DNA from: CAZDOD01 sp964506935
Lineage (GTDB): Bacteria; Desulfobacterota; Zymogenia; Zymogenales; Zymogenaceae
DNA length: 12,319 nucleotides
Direction: 5' to 3'
Assembly (NCBI GenBank): GCA_964506935.1
Contig: CAZDOD010000081.1
Coordinates: 1 to 12,319 of the forward strand
The notes below the pieces were generated by a model. That model saw only the letters and a program-made list of their open reading frames with translations, was not told where the DNA came from and searched no databases. How positions within the stretch are numbered: position 1 is the first letter of the stretch; every line of letters begins with the position of its first letter. A program made the position numbers and the translations under genes. Shown one piece after another: positions 1 to 6,214 of the stretch.

Positions 1-176
1 ACAATAGACACAAGCCAAAGATAATCTACAAAGAATTCGATCTTGTTACTAAAATAATATTTAAGGGGGAATATATCTGTAACAGGAATCACAAAAAGGT
101 TTTTTTTATCTCTTCATATAAAAAATTTTTTAAAAAAAACATCCTTGTATTATAGTGAACTCGCAAGCTTTTTTTG
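1..176. other. AT-rich non-coding leader, no gene seen
   Basis: No convincing reading frame lies here. The stretch is very AT-rich. Arms of eight T plus A (100-108) and T plus eight A (131-139) form an inverted repeat with no GC pairs, so it is not a convincing terminator. A run of T at 168-175 lies directly upstream of the -35 hexamer of the next promoter and could act as an UP element; that is inference. Confidence 0.5.
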
Positions 177-204
177 TTGACAAAAATACTTAAAATGCTA
201 TTCT
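177..204 (+). promoter_or_regulatory. sigma70-type promoter of the acyl-CoA dehydrogenase gene
   Basis: A perfect -35 hexamer TTGACA (177-182) is followed by a 16-base spacer and TATTCT (199-204). The -10 is preceded by TGC, giving an extended -10 (TGnTATTCT). Transcription would begin near 211, leaving a leader of about 130 bases before the ATG at 341. No other promoter in the gap matches as well. Confidence 0.72.
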
Positions 205-210
205 GTCTTT

Positions 211-228
211 TGAGTGAGCATTCATTCA
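211..228. promoter_or_regulatory. FadR/TetR-like operator at the transcription start
   Basis: TGAGTGAGCATTCATTCA is an imperfect inverted repeat: half-site TGAGTGA (211-217), four central bases, half-site TCATTCA (222-228). It closely resembles the TGAATGA...TCATTCA boxes known for TetR-family fatty-acid regulators such as Bacillus subtilis FadR; 13 of the 14 half-site bases agree. It lies just after the -10 hexamer over the predicted start site, a classic repressor position, and precedes an acyl-CoA dehydrogenase. Acyl-CoA-responsive repression is inferred; no regulator gene is in the window. Confidence 0.6.
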
Positions 229-340
229 TTATGGGTCTCGTGCGGTTTTTTAGTTTGTATGACATATAAGGCCCAAAGAGAGATCCATCAAAATAATTAC
301 TTTCTTATAAAATGATCACGAGATATAGGAGGATGTAAAA

Positions 341-2212
341 ATGGCAAACCTACTGGTGGATATGAGAGACCAGCACTTCACCATCTTTGAGATGCTGGAT
401 ACAGAGGGGTTGACGAAATATCCGAAGTACCAGGAGTATTCCAAGGACATGTTCGAGATGGTCCTTGCAGAAGCGGAAAAAATGGCGGTAAACGAACTGT
501 TTCCCGCAAACGAGATCGGGGATAAAGAGGGGTGCACATTCTCGGATGGCAAGGTGAGCGCCCCAAAGGCCTTTCACGATGTATACAAAAAATATGTAGA
601 GGCGGGATGGATAACCACAACCGACGATGCCGAAGTGGGTGGACAGGGTTTTCCACACACGATCGGGTTGGGCGCGCAGGAGCTTTTCTGCGCCGCAAAC
701 TTTGCTTTTATCATGTACCCTGGTCTCATACACGGCGCTGCCAAGCTCATAGAGATATATGGCAACGAGACGCAGAAGAGGAAGTACATGGACAATATGT
801 ACGTCGGGAAATGGGGGGGGACTATGTGCCTCACCGAGCCCGGCGCAGGGACCGATGTCGGGGCATTGAAGACTGTCGCAAGGCCGACCGGAGACGGGAG
901 ATACAAGATAACCGGTTCGAAGATATTCATCTCCGCCGGTGACCACGACCTCACAGAAAACATCGTACACCCCGTCCTCGCAAGGATCGAGGGGGCGCCC
1001 GCCGGGACAAAAGGGATTTCGATTTTTGTCGTCCCCAAGTACAGGGTCAAAGACGACGGCTCTATTGGGGATTTCAACGATATCAATGTCGGCAACATCG
1101 AGCACAAGATGGGGATCCACGGAAACGCCACCTGTACCCTAAACTTCGGTGACAATGACGACTGCATCGGCGAGCTTTTGGGCGAGGAGAACATGGGTAT
1201 GAAGATCATGTTCAACATGATGAACGAGGCCCGTCTGGGGGTCGGTGTCCAGGGTCTCGGCCACGCCACCGCCGCCTATCTCCACGCCGTAAACTACTCA
1301 AGGGAGAGGCTCCAGGGGCCAAATCTCGTCAATTTCAGGGATCCCAATGCCCCGAAGGTCGCCATTATAAATCACCCCGATGTGAGGAGGATGCTCCTTT
1401 GGATGAAGTCCCACGTCGAGGGGCTCCGCGCCATGATGTACTGGACAGCCTACTGCGCGGATATGGCGGAGGCGACAGAAGACGAGACGGAGAAGGCGAA
1501 GTGGCACGGCCAGGTGGAGCTTATGACTCCGGTCTGCAAGGCATGGGGGAGTGACATGGGCTTTCGCGTATGCGAGTATGCCGTACAGGTATACGGCGGA
1601 TACGGTTACATCTCCGAATATCCCGTCGACCAGTTTATGAGGGATTGCAAAATCGCCTCGATCTTCGAGGGTACAAACGGCATTCAGGCACTCGACCTCG
1701 TCGCGAGAAAGCTGGGCCAGAGCAAGGGAACGAATTTCGTCAACTTTCTGAATATCATGGGTGATTTTATCGAGAAGAACAAGGGGAACAAGACCCTCGC
1801 CGATGCGATAGCCGCGTTGGAAAAGGCCAAGAACAGCTTTGCCGAGATAGGGGGATTCTTCGCCAAGTGCGGGGCCGAGGGTAAGTTCCTCGTCCCGGTC
1901 GGGAACGCCTATCCCTTCCTCGAGTTGATGGGAAATCTCACCATCGGCTGGCTCCTCCTGTGGCAGGCGACAATCGCCCATGAGAAGCTCACAAAAATCA
2001 AAGGTGACAAGGGAGTCACCGAAGACGACTGGGCGGGCCTGTCCGAGCTCTATAAGGACAACAAGGATGCGGCATTCTATCAGGGGAAGATTCATGCCGC
2101 CAAGTACTACGCCACTTATATACTCCCTCATGTAGAGACGATCGCCGCAGCGATAAAGACCGAGGACATGAGCATCATGGAGATACCCGAAGGTGGATTT
2201 GCGTGCCTGTAA
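341..2212 (+). CDS. acyl-CoA dehydrogenase, long AcdH/FadE-like type with C-terminal extension
   Basis: This flavoprotein would oxidise an acyl-CoA to the 2-enoyl-CoA in the cytoplasm and pass electrons to an electron-transfer flavoprotein. At 623 residues it is much longer than the ~380-residue short-chain type. It fits the class with an extra N-terminal segment (about residues 1-40) and a helical C-terminal domain (about 470-600), which includes the DmdC-like enzymes. Seen motifs: the flavin/substrate loop TEPGAGTDVG (about 165-174), HKMGIHGNAT near 255, and IFEGTNGIQ with the probable catalytic base Glu443. The start is supported by AGGAGG (327-332) eight bases before the ATG. It appears monocistronic, with its own promoter, a putative acyl-CoA-responsive operator and a strong terminator. 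No EtfAB, thiolase or CoA ligase is adjacent, so the natural acyl chain cannot be read from context. The family is secure, the substrate is not. Confidence 0.95.
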   Translation: MANLLVDMRDQHFTIFEMLDTEGLTKYPKYQEYSKDMFEMVLAEAEKMAVNELFPANEIGDKEGCTFSDGKVSAPKAFHDVYKKYVEAGWITTTDDAEVGGQGFPHTIGLGAQELFCAANFAFIMYPGLIHGAAKLIEIYGNETQKRKYMDNMYVGKWGGTMCLTEPGAGTDVGALKTVARPTGDGRYKITGSKIFISAGDHDLTENIVHPVLARIEGAPAGTKGISIFVVPKYRVKDDGSIGDFNDINVGNIEHKMGIHGNATCTLNFGDNDDCIGELLGEENMGMKIMFNMMNEARLGVGVQGLGHATAAYLHAVNYSRERLQGPNLVNFRDPNAPKVAIINHPDVRRMLLWMKSHVEGLRAMMYWTAYCADMAEATEDETEKAKWHGQVELMTPVCKAWGSDMGFRVCEYAVQVYGGYGYISEYPVDQFMRDCKIASIFEGTNGIQALDLVARKLGQSKGTNFVNFLNIMGDFIEKNKGNKTLADAIAALEKAKNSFAEIGGFFAKCGAEGKFLVPVGNAYPFLELMGNLTIGWLLLWQATIAHEKLTKIKGDKGVTEDDWAGLSELYKDNKDAAFYQGKIHAAKYYATYILPHVETIAAAIKTEDMSIMEIPEGGFACL

Positions 2213-2250
2213 TAGATAGGCCTCCTTACGGGCGATAAAGTCAAATTTTC

Positions 2251-2276
2251 GGGCCCCGAGATTAGGGGCCCTTTTT
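2251..2276 (+). terminator. rho-independent terminator after the acyl-CoA dehydrogenase gene
   Basis: GGGCCCC (2251-2257) pairs perfectly with GGGGCCC (2265-2271) around a seven-base loop and is followed by TTTTTATTT. The hairpin starts 38 bases after the stop codon and isolates the gene from the PHP gene downstream. Confidence 0.92.
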
Positions 2277-2313
2277 ATTTAAATTAGCTGAATATTTTTC
2301 ATAGAAAGATTCC

Positions 2314-3114
2314 ATGATCGACCTACACAATCACACCCTCTTCGGTGACGGGAGGGACTCGCCTTCCGATATGATTGAGGCGGCTCGTCTCAAGGGCATT
2401 CGTGTGTTCGGCCTGTCCGAACACTTCCCGAGGCCGAATGGCTATGACTATCCCGAGGTAAATTTCAACCACGAGGCCCTGGCCTCAAGATTTTTCGACT
2501 ACATATCCGAGGTTTCGCGTGAAAAAGAGGAAAGAAACGACATAAAGATCCTCCTCGCGACGGAGGTGGATTTTTTGCACGACGAGACCGAAAGGATCGG
2601 GGCGGAGATCGGTGCCTTCAATTTCGACTACGTCATCGGCGGAGTCCACATGATCGGGAAGTGGGGGTTTGACTATAATTACAGGGAGTGGGAGGGAAAG
2701 GATGTTGACGATCTATATTATAAATACTATGAGATCATGTCTCAACTGATAAAATCGAGGCTCTTTGACATCATCGCCCACTTCGACCTCATAAAGATAT
2801 TCAAGAAGAGATTTCCCCCGAAGGGTGATTTTTCAGACATCGCAAGAGACCTCCTTTGTGACGTGGCAAAGGCGGGGTTATTTCTGGAGGTAAATACCGG
2901 CACGTTGAGGAAGGACTGTGCGGAGCTGAGTCCGTCTCCCGATCTTATCAAGGAGGCGATACGCCTCAAAATACCACTCGTCCTCGGCTCCGACGCCCAC
3001 AGGAAAGAAGATATCGCCTACGGCTTCGGGGATGTCATTGATATTCTAAAAGGTCTTGGGATAAAGGAGACGGCCTACTTCGAGAAGAGGAGGCCGGTCT
3101 TTGTAAAGATATAA
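2314..3114 (+). CDS. PHP-domain phosphoesterase, histidinol-phosphatase (HisK-like) family
   Basis: A 266-residue single-domain PHP metal-dependent phosphoesterase. The metal ligands expected for the fold are visible in order: HxH at His5/His7 (DLHNHT), Glu36-His37 (SEH), Glu84 (TEVDF), His112 (GGVHMIG), His156 (AHFD), and Asp227/His229 (GSDAH). Length and motif layout match the histidinol-phosphatase branch, which dephosphorylates L-histidinol phosphate to histidinol in histidine synthesis. There are no his genes around it, so a broader role on another phosphomonoester is possible and no gene symbol is assigned. The ribosome binding site is weak (AGAAAG, 2303-2308), but the DLHNHT motif at residues 3-8 fixes the N-terminus. 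No clear promoter is seen between the preceding terminator and this start, so expression may rely on a weak promoter or on readthrough. It converges with the LOG-family gene. Confidence 0.88.
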   Translation: MIDLHNHTLFGDGRDSPSDMIEAARLKGIRVFGLSEHFPRPNGYDYPEVNFNHEALASRFFDYISEVSREKEERNDIKILLATEVDFLHDETERIGAEIGAFNFDYVIGGVHMIGKWGFDYNYREWEGKDVDDLYYKYYEIMSQLIKSRLFDIIAHFDLIKIFKKRFPPKGDFSDIARDLLCDVAKAGLFLEVNTGTLRKDCAELSPSPDLIKEAIRLKIPLVLGSDAHRKEDIAYGFGDVIDILKGLGIKETAYFEKRRPVFVKI

Positions 3115-3147
3115 AATCGGATGTGAATTGTTTCACAAAAGCCTCAT

Positions 3148-3168
3148 AATTGAGATAGAGCCTCAATT
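3148..3168. terminator. weak AT-rich hairpin between convergent genes
   Basis: AATTGAG (3148-3154) and CTCAATT (3162-3168) form a perfect seven-pair stem with a seven-base loop in the 73-base gap between two convergent stop codons. It may serve as a two-way terminator, but it has only two GC pairs and lacks a good T run on either strand. A second smaller hairpin, GTGAA/TTCAC, lies at 3123-3136. Confidence 0.35.
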
Positions 3169-3187
3169 TAGTATAAGAGAATAAATA

Positions 3188-3859
3188 TCATCTCGATAAG
3201 ATGTCCCTGAAGTGTGTGATGATCTTTATGATGCTTTCGATATCGTCTTCAACCTTGAAGATATCCATGTCATCTTTGGATATCTTCCCCTCCTTTTCGA
3301 CCCTTTCTTTAATCCAATCGATTAACCCCGCCCAATATTCCTTCCCGACGAGGATCACCGGAAACGGCTTTATCCTGTCGGTCTGAATCAGTGTCAAGGC
3401 CTCGAAGAGCTCATCGAGCGTCCCGAACCCTCCGGGGAGCACTATGTATGCCATCGCATATTTGACGAACATCACCTTGCGGCAGAAGAAGTATCTGAAA
3501 TTTAGCTTTATGTTGGCGTAGTCATTAGGTTTCTGCTCCAACGGGAGCTCGATGTTCAATCCGACCGATGTCCCCCCGGCCGCGGATGCCCCTTTGTTTG
3601 CCGCCTCCATTATCCCCGGCCCGCCGCCGGTGATGACAGAAAATCCCTGCTTTGCGAGTTCGGAGGCGAGCTCCTCGGTAAATTTATAGTATTTGTCGTC
3701 AGGCTTCGTCCTCGCCGAGCCAAAAATATTCACGGCGGGCGCCACCTCGGGGAGGACCTCAAAACCCTCCACGAACTCCGATAGGATACGAAAGAGCCTC
3801 CAAGATTCCTTGGCGGTGATATCGTCTATTACGTACTGGCTTTCTAACTTCCTTTTCAT
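3188..3859 (-). CDS. LOG-family Rossmann protein (nucleotide 5'-monophosphate phosphoribohydrolase-like)
   Basis: A cytoplasmic protein of 223 residues from the preferred start. Seen motifs, numbered from that start: GSAR at 47-50, GGGPGIMEA at 78-86, an Arg-Lys pair at 127-128, and PGGFGTLDE at 142-150. The last is the PGGxGTxxE signature of LOG proteins, formerly called 'lysine decarboxylase-like'. Characterised members cleave the N-glycosidic bond of nucleoside 5'-monophosphates, either cytokinin ribotides or ordinary purine/pyrimidine nucleotides. Which substrate applies cannot be read here; general nucleotide turnover is a safer guess than cytokinin synthesis. A TTG codon at 3874 could extend the frame by five residues, but the ATG at 3859 has AAGGG five bases upstream and is preferred. 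A possible -10 (TATACT, minus strand, 3877-3882) has no good -35 partner. Confidence 0.88.
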   Translation of the reverse strand: MKRKLESQYVIDDITAKESWRLFRILSEFVEGFEVLPEVAPAVNIFGSARTKPDDKYYKFTEELASELAKQGFSVITGGGPGIMEAANKGASAAGGTSVGLNIELPLEQKPNDYANIKLNFRYFFCRKVMFVKYAMAYIVLPGGFGTLDELFEALTLIQTDRIKPFPVILVGKEYWAGLIDWIKERVEKEGKISKDDMDIFKVEDDIESIIKIITHFRDILSR

Positions 3860-3864
3860 TTTTT

Positions 3865-3869
3865 CCCTT
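3865..3869 (-). promoter_or_regulatory. ribosome binding site that sets the LOG gene start
   Basis: On the minus strand AAGGG lies five bases before the ATG at 3859. The TTG at 3874 lies upstream of this site and has no comparable site of its own, so the shorter protein is favoured. Confidence 0.6.
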
Positions 3870-4001
3870 AACAAATAGTATAATAGAAATCTCTTACAAA
3901 TCTTACTCCATCAAAATTCTATCAGAAATGGGTGCCGAGTGTCAATGAGGATGGATGCCCGATGAAGCAACATTAAAAAAGATGGAAAAACAACAGCGGT
4001 C

Positions 4002-4030
4002 TTGACAATTACTCCGGTCTGTTTTAGAAT
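4002..4030 (+). promoter_or_regulatory. strong sigma70-type promoter of the zinc-ribbon / Cys-tail / radical SAM unit
   Basis: A perfect -35 TTGACA (4002-4007), an optimal 17-base spacer and TAGAAT (4025-4030), which matches five of six -10 consensus bases. The start site would be near 4037, about 54 bases before the first ATG. Together with the terminator at 7600-7635 it bounds a three-gene transcription unit. Confidence 0.75.
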
Positions 4031-4037
4031 TCTAAAA
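4022..4037. promoter_or_regulatory. perfect 16-base palindrome covering the -10 element
   Basis: TTTTAGAATTCTAAAA is a perfect inverted repeat that contains the entire -10 hexamer and reaches the predicted start site. A symmetric site here could be an operator for a dimeric repressor. Its low complexity means it might also be an accident of an AT-rich promoter. Confidence 0.4.
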
Positions 4038-4090
4038 GCCCTGATCTTTCGATATTTTTTGAGAGCTTTAAAAGAGATAAGGAATCTAAT

Positions 4091-4489
4091 ATGAGAATAA
4101 TAAAAGATAATAGGGGTGTTTCCGCCCCCGGCGTATTGGGCTACATATTTGCGATATTTTTGGTCCTGCTTGGGATTATATTCGTCTTATCGCTCGCCAG
4201 TCCCGATGCGAGAAATGTTACCGGAAGGATCGTTATCGCCGTCGTCTGTTTTGCGATCGGGGGGGGGCTTCTGTTTCTCATTCCGAAGTGGGAATCGAGA
4301 AGGCCCATGAAGGTCGAGATGACCCAGAAGATCGATCTGTCGGGAGATATCGATACCGAAAAGCTGAAATGCCAGAACTGTGGCGCCTATCTCGAGAAAA
4401 AGAGCGTCACGGTGAAGGCCGGGGCGGTATTTATAAACTGCCCCTACTGCGGCGGCACCTATCAGATCACCGAGGAGCCAAAATGGTGA
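4091..4489 (+). CDS. small membrane protein with C-terminal zinc ribbon
   Basis: A 132-residue protein of unrecognised family. Two hydrophobic segments (about 15-36 and 46-65) form a probable hairpin in the inner membrane. They are followed by a charged linker and a four-cysteine zinc-ribbon pattern: Cys94 and Cys97 (CQNC), then Cys117 and Cys120 (CPYC). KWESRR after the second segment suggests the ribbon faces the cytoplasm by the positive-inside rule. The start is supported by AAGGA (4079-4083) seven bases before the ATG. It is the first gene after a strong promoter and lies 73 bases upstream of the Cys-tail membrane protein, with no terminator between, so co-transcription is likely. It could be an assembly or metal-handling partner of its neighbours. 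That role is inference from position only; the protein might equally be an unrelated membrane component. Confidence 0.78.
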   Translation: MRIIKDNRGVSAPGVLGYIFAIFLVLLGIIFVLSLASPDARNVTGRIVIAVVCFAIGGGLLFLIPKWESRRPMKVEMTQKIDLSGDIDTEKLKCQNCGAYLEKKSVTVKAGAVFINCPYCGGTYQITEEPKW

Positions 4490-4562
4490 TGGGACTACGT
4501 GAAGATAGGGGTGTGAAAAACTTCTTATCATCAAATATAATATTACTAAAAGGAGTGAGGTT

Positions 4563-6212
4563 GTGAAGACCTTTATGAGAATGAGAGGAGTTCGTCCTTA
4601 TTTTTTTCTTGCCTTTCTTGTCCTGCTCATCTCCTTGCCCTTAACATCTTATGCCCAAGAATACTATTTTTCCGTACCGAGAAACTACTCCGATGTCTAT
4701 ATCAACTATGACGGCTCGATAACGATAGGCTATCAGATCACCTTCACATGCGACTATGCAGCCCACCCGATCGATATCGTCGATATTGGACTCCCGAACG
4801 ACAGTTACGACATCTCGAGTGCCAAGGCATGGATCAATAGCAGGCCCATATCAGAGATATATCCCTCGACATATATAGATACGGGCGTGGAGGTGCACCT
4901 CGGCGCCAACACTATACAGCCCGGCCAGACCGGGACGCTCATCTTTCAGATAAATAACCCCCGGATGGTATTTACCGACGACGATAATTCCGAATACGCC
5001 TCCGTCGAGTTTTCACCCACTTGGTACGGCTCTTCGTTCACCCACGACGTGACAGATCTCATGGTGAATTTCCATTTCCCCCAAGGCGTGGGGCCTGACG
5101 AGACGATCTATCACGGGAGGCAGTTTGACACGTGGAGCTATGATGATCAAAAAAATATCGTATTCACGTGGAGGGATATGAGCGCGAGCCCGTCAAAGCA
5201 GTATATGTTTGGGGTATCTTTTCCGAGGATGTATGTTGGGACGGTCTACGAGCCTTATCATGAGCCGCTCATAGTGACTTTCTTTAAAATAATCGGTGGC
5301 ATCATTCTTTTCTTTCTCAATCCGGTCTTCCTGTTTTTCGCCTTCATCTTCATCATGATCTTCTTTTCGGCTTTCCAGAATCGGAGGAGAAAGTTGAAAT
5401 ATTTCCCGCCTGCGGTCTCGATCGAGGGTGTGGGGATAAAGAGGGGGCTTTTGGCCCCTGAGGCGGCTATGATACTGGAGCTCCCATTAAACAAGGTCGT
5501 CACCATGGTACTTTTCGGCCTCTTGAAGAAAGGTATTGTCAGGGTGGAGGGAGACGGGAAGCCAAAGGTCTTCAAGATAGAGGGGAAGGATAAATCCGGC
5601 CTCTCAAACTATGAGGTTGAATTTCTAAAGTGCCTCAAGCCCGAGGGGGATATAGACAATAAGGAGCTCAAAGATGTAATTGTAAATATGGTCAAGGATG
5701 TAAATAAAAAGATAAAGGGATTTTCGAGAAAAGAGACGAAGGATTACTACAAGAACATCGTCGATCTCGCCTGGAAGCACGTCGAGACGGCAAAGACGCC
5801 GGAGCTTATCGGAAAAGAGTGGGAGGACAAGCTTGAATGGATACTCATGGATCATGATTACGGCCCGAAGATGGAAGATACGTTCGGGGGCCGCGACATA
5901 ATTCTCCCACGCTGGTGGGGGAACTACTACAGCGGAGGCCATGTCACAAAAACTTCTCAGCCTATGGGAGGGGGCGGGGGAATGAAGGTCCCCGGTGCTG
6001 ACATGGCTAACAGGATGGTCACCGGAATGGAAAATTTCTCGGGTAAGTTCATATCGAATGTCGAGTCTTTCATCAGTGGTGTAACAAAAGTCACAAATCC
6101 ACCGCCAAAGGGTGGAAGCGGGGGCTACAGAAGCAGTGGGGGCGGCGGGGGCTGCGCCTGCGCCTGCGCCTGTGCGGGGTGTGCATGTGCCTGTGCGGGA
6201 GGAGGAAGATAA
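4563..6212 (+). CDS. DUF2207-like membrane protein with Gly linker and Cys-Ala repeat tail
   Basis: A 549-residue secreted/membrane protein. In order: a signal peptide (about 1-31, likely cleavage after SYA), a beta-rich extracytoplasmic domain (about 32-235), a long hydrophobic stretch (about 238-271) ending in QNRRRKLK, and a probably cytoplasmic region. That region begins with a winged-helix-like part (about 281-340) resembling DUF2207/TIGR04222-type proteins. After it come a Gly/Ser-rich linker (about 456-530) and the tail CACACACAGCACACAGGGR, whose cysteines are residues 531, 533, 535, 537, 540, 542 and 544. Outside the tail and signal region only Cys63 and Cys357 occur, so the tail is sharply distinct. 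The GTG start has AGGAG (4551-4555) seven bases upstream; ATG at 4575 would be second choice. The radical SAM gene follows after two bases. The tail is the probable substrate for modification or a metal-binding surface. The overall family resemblance is judged by eye. Confidence 0.85.
   Translation: MKTFMRMRGVRPYFFLAFLVLLISLPLTSYAQEYYFSVPRNYSDVYINYDGSITIGYQITFTCDYAAHPIDIVDIGLPNDSYDISSAKAWINSRPISEIYPSTYIDTGVEVHLGANTIQPGQTGTLIFQINNPRMVFTDDDNSEYASVEFSPTWYGSSFTHDVTDLMVNFHFPQGVGPDETIYHGRQFDTWSYDDQKNIVFTWRDMSASPSKQYMFGVSFPRMYVGTVYEPYHEPLIVTFFKIIGGIILFFLNPVFLFFAFIFIMIFFSAFQNRRRKLKYFPPAVSIEGVGIKRGLLAPEAAMILELPLNKVVTMVLFGLLKKGIVRVEGDGKPKVFKIEGKDKSGLSNYEVEFLKCLKPEGDIDNKELKDVIVNMVKDVNKKIKGFSRKETKDYYKNIVDLAWKHVETAKTPELIGKEWEDKLEWILMDHDYGPKMEDTFGGRDIILPRWWGNYYSGGHVTKTSQPMGGGGGMKVPGADMANRMVTGMENFSGKFISNVESFISGVTKVTNPPPKGGSGGYRSSGGGGGCACACACAGCACACAGGGR
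6153..6209 (+). repeat. Cys-Ala codon repeat encoding the protein tail
   Basis: Four Cys-Ala codon pairs, one Gly codon, three more Cys-Ala pairs, then three Gly and one Arg codon before the stop. The first block uses mostly TGC GCC, the second TGT with GCA, GCC and GCG. The repeated dipeptide is therefore kept with varied synonymous codons, which suggests selection on the protein and argues against a recent slippage product, at least for the second block. Confidence 0.85.
6200..6206 (+). promoter_or_regulatory. ribosome binding site inside the preceding gene's Gly codons
   Basis: AGGAGGA lies eight bases before the ATG at 6215 and is formed by the GGA GGA GGA codons for the last glycines of the Cys-tail protein. 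It selects 6215 over the in-frame GTG at 6179 and ATG at 6185, which lie inside the Cys-Ala repeat and lack such a site. The arrangement implies translational coupling. Confidence 0.75.
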
Positions 6213-6214
6213 AA

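Noticed and set aside
98..139. T8/A8 inverted repeat as a terminator of an upstream gene
   Set aside because: The stem has no GC pairs and no coding frame ends near it on either strand within the window.
350..1269. Long minus-strand open frames inside the acyl-CoA dehydrogenase gene
   Set aside because: They are mirror frames of a well-conserved gene, with no recognisable domains or ribosome sites.
3860..3874. TTG start at 3874 for the LOG-family gene
   Set aside because: The ATG at 3859 has a well-placed AAGGG; the TTG lies upstream of that site and lacks its own.
4490..4562. A small free precursor peptide gene for the radical SAM enzyme in the gap before the Cys-tail gene
   Set aside because: No frame with a start, ribosome site and Cys-rich or leader-like text fits in the 73 bases; the clear AGGAG there serves the GTG at 4563.
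6153..6197. Cys-Ala repeat as a c-type haem or classical zinc-finger site
   Set aside because: There is no CxxCH motif and no His nearby, and the alternating spacing does not match a zinc finger. Metallothionein-like metal binding remains an alternative to enzymatic modification.
6179..6214. Longer N-terminus for the radical SAM enzyme (GTG 6179 or ATG 6185), adding a short Cys-containing extension
   Set aside because: Those starts lie in the alternate frame of the Cys-Ala repeat and have no ribosome site, whereas the ATG at 6215 has AGGAGGA at ideal spacing. The cysteines are a by-product of the TGTG-rich repeat.
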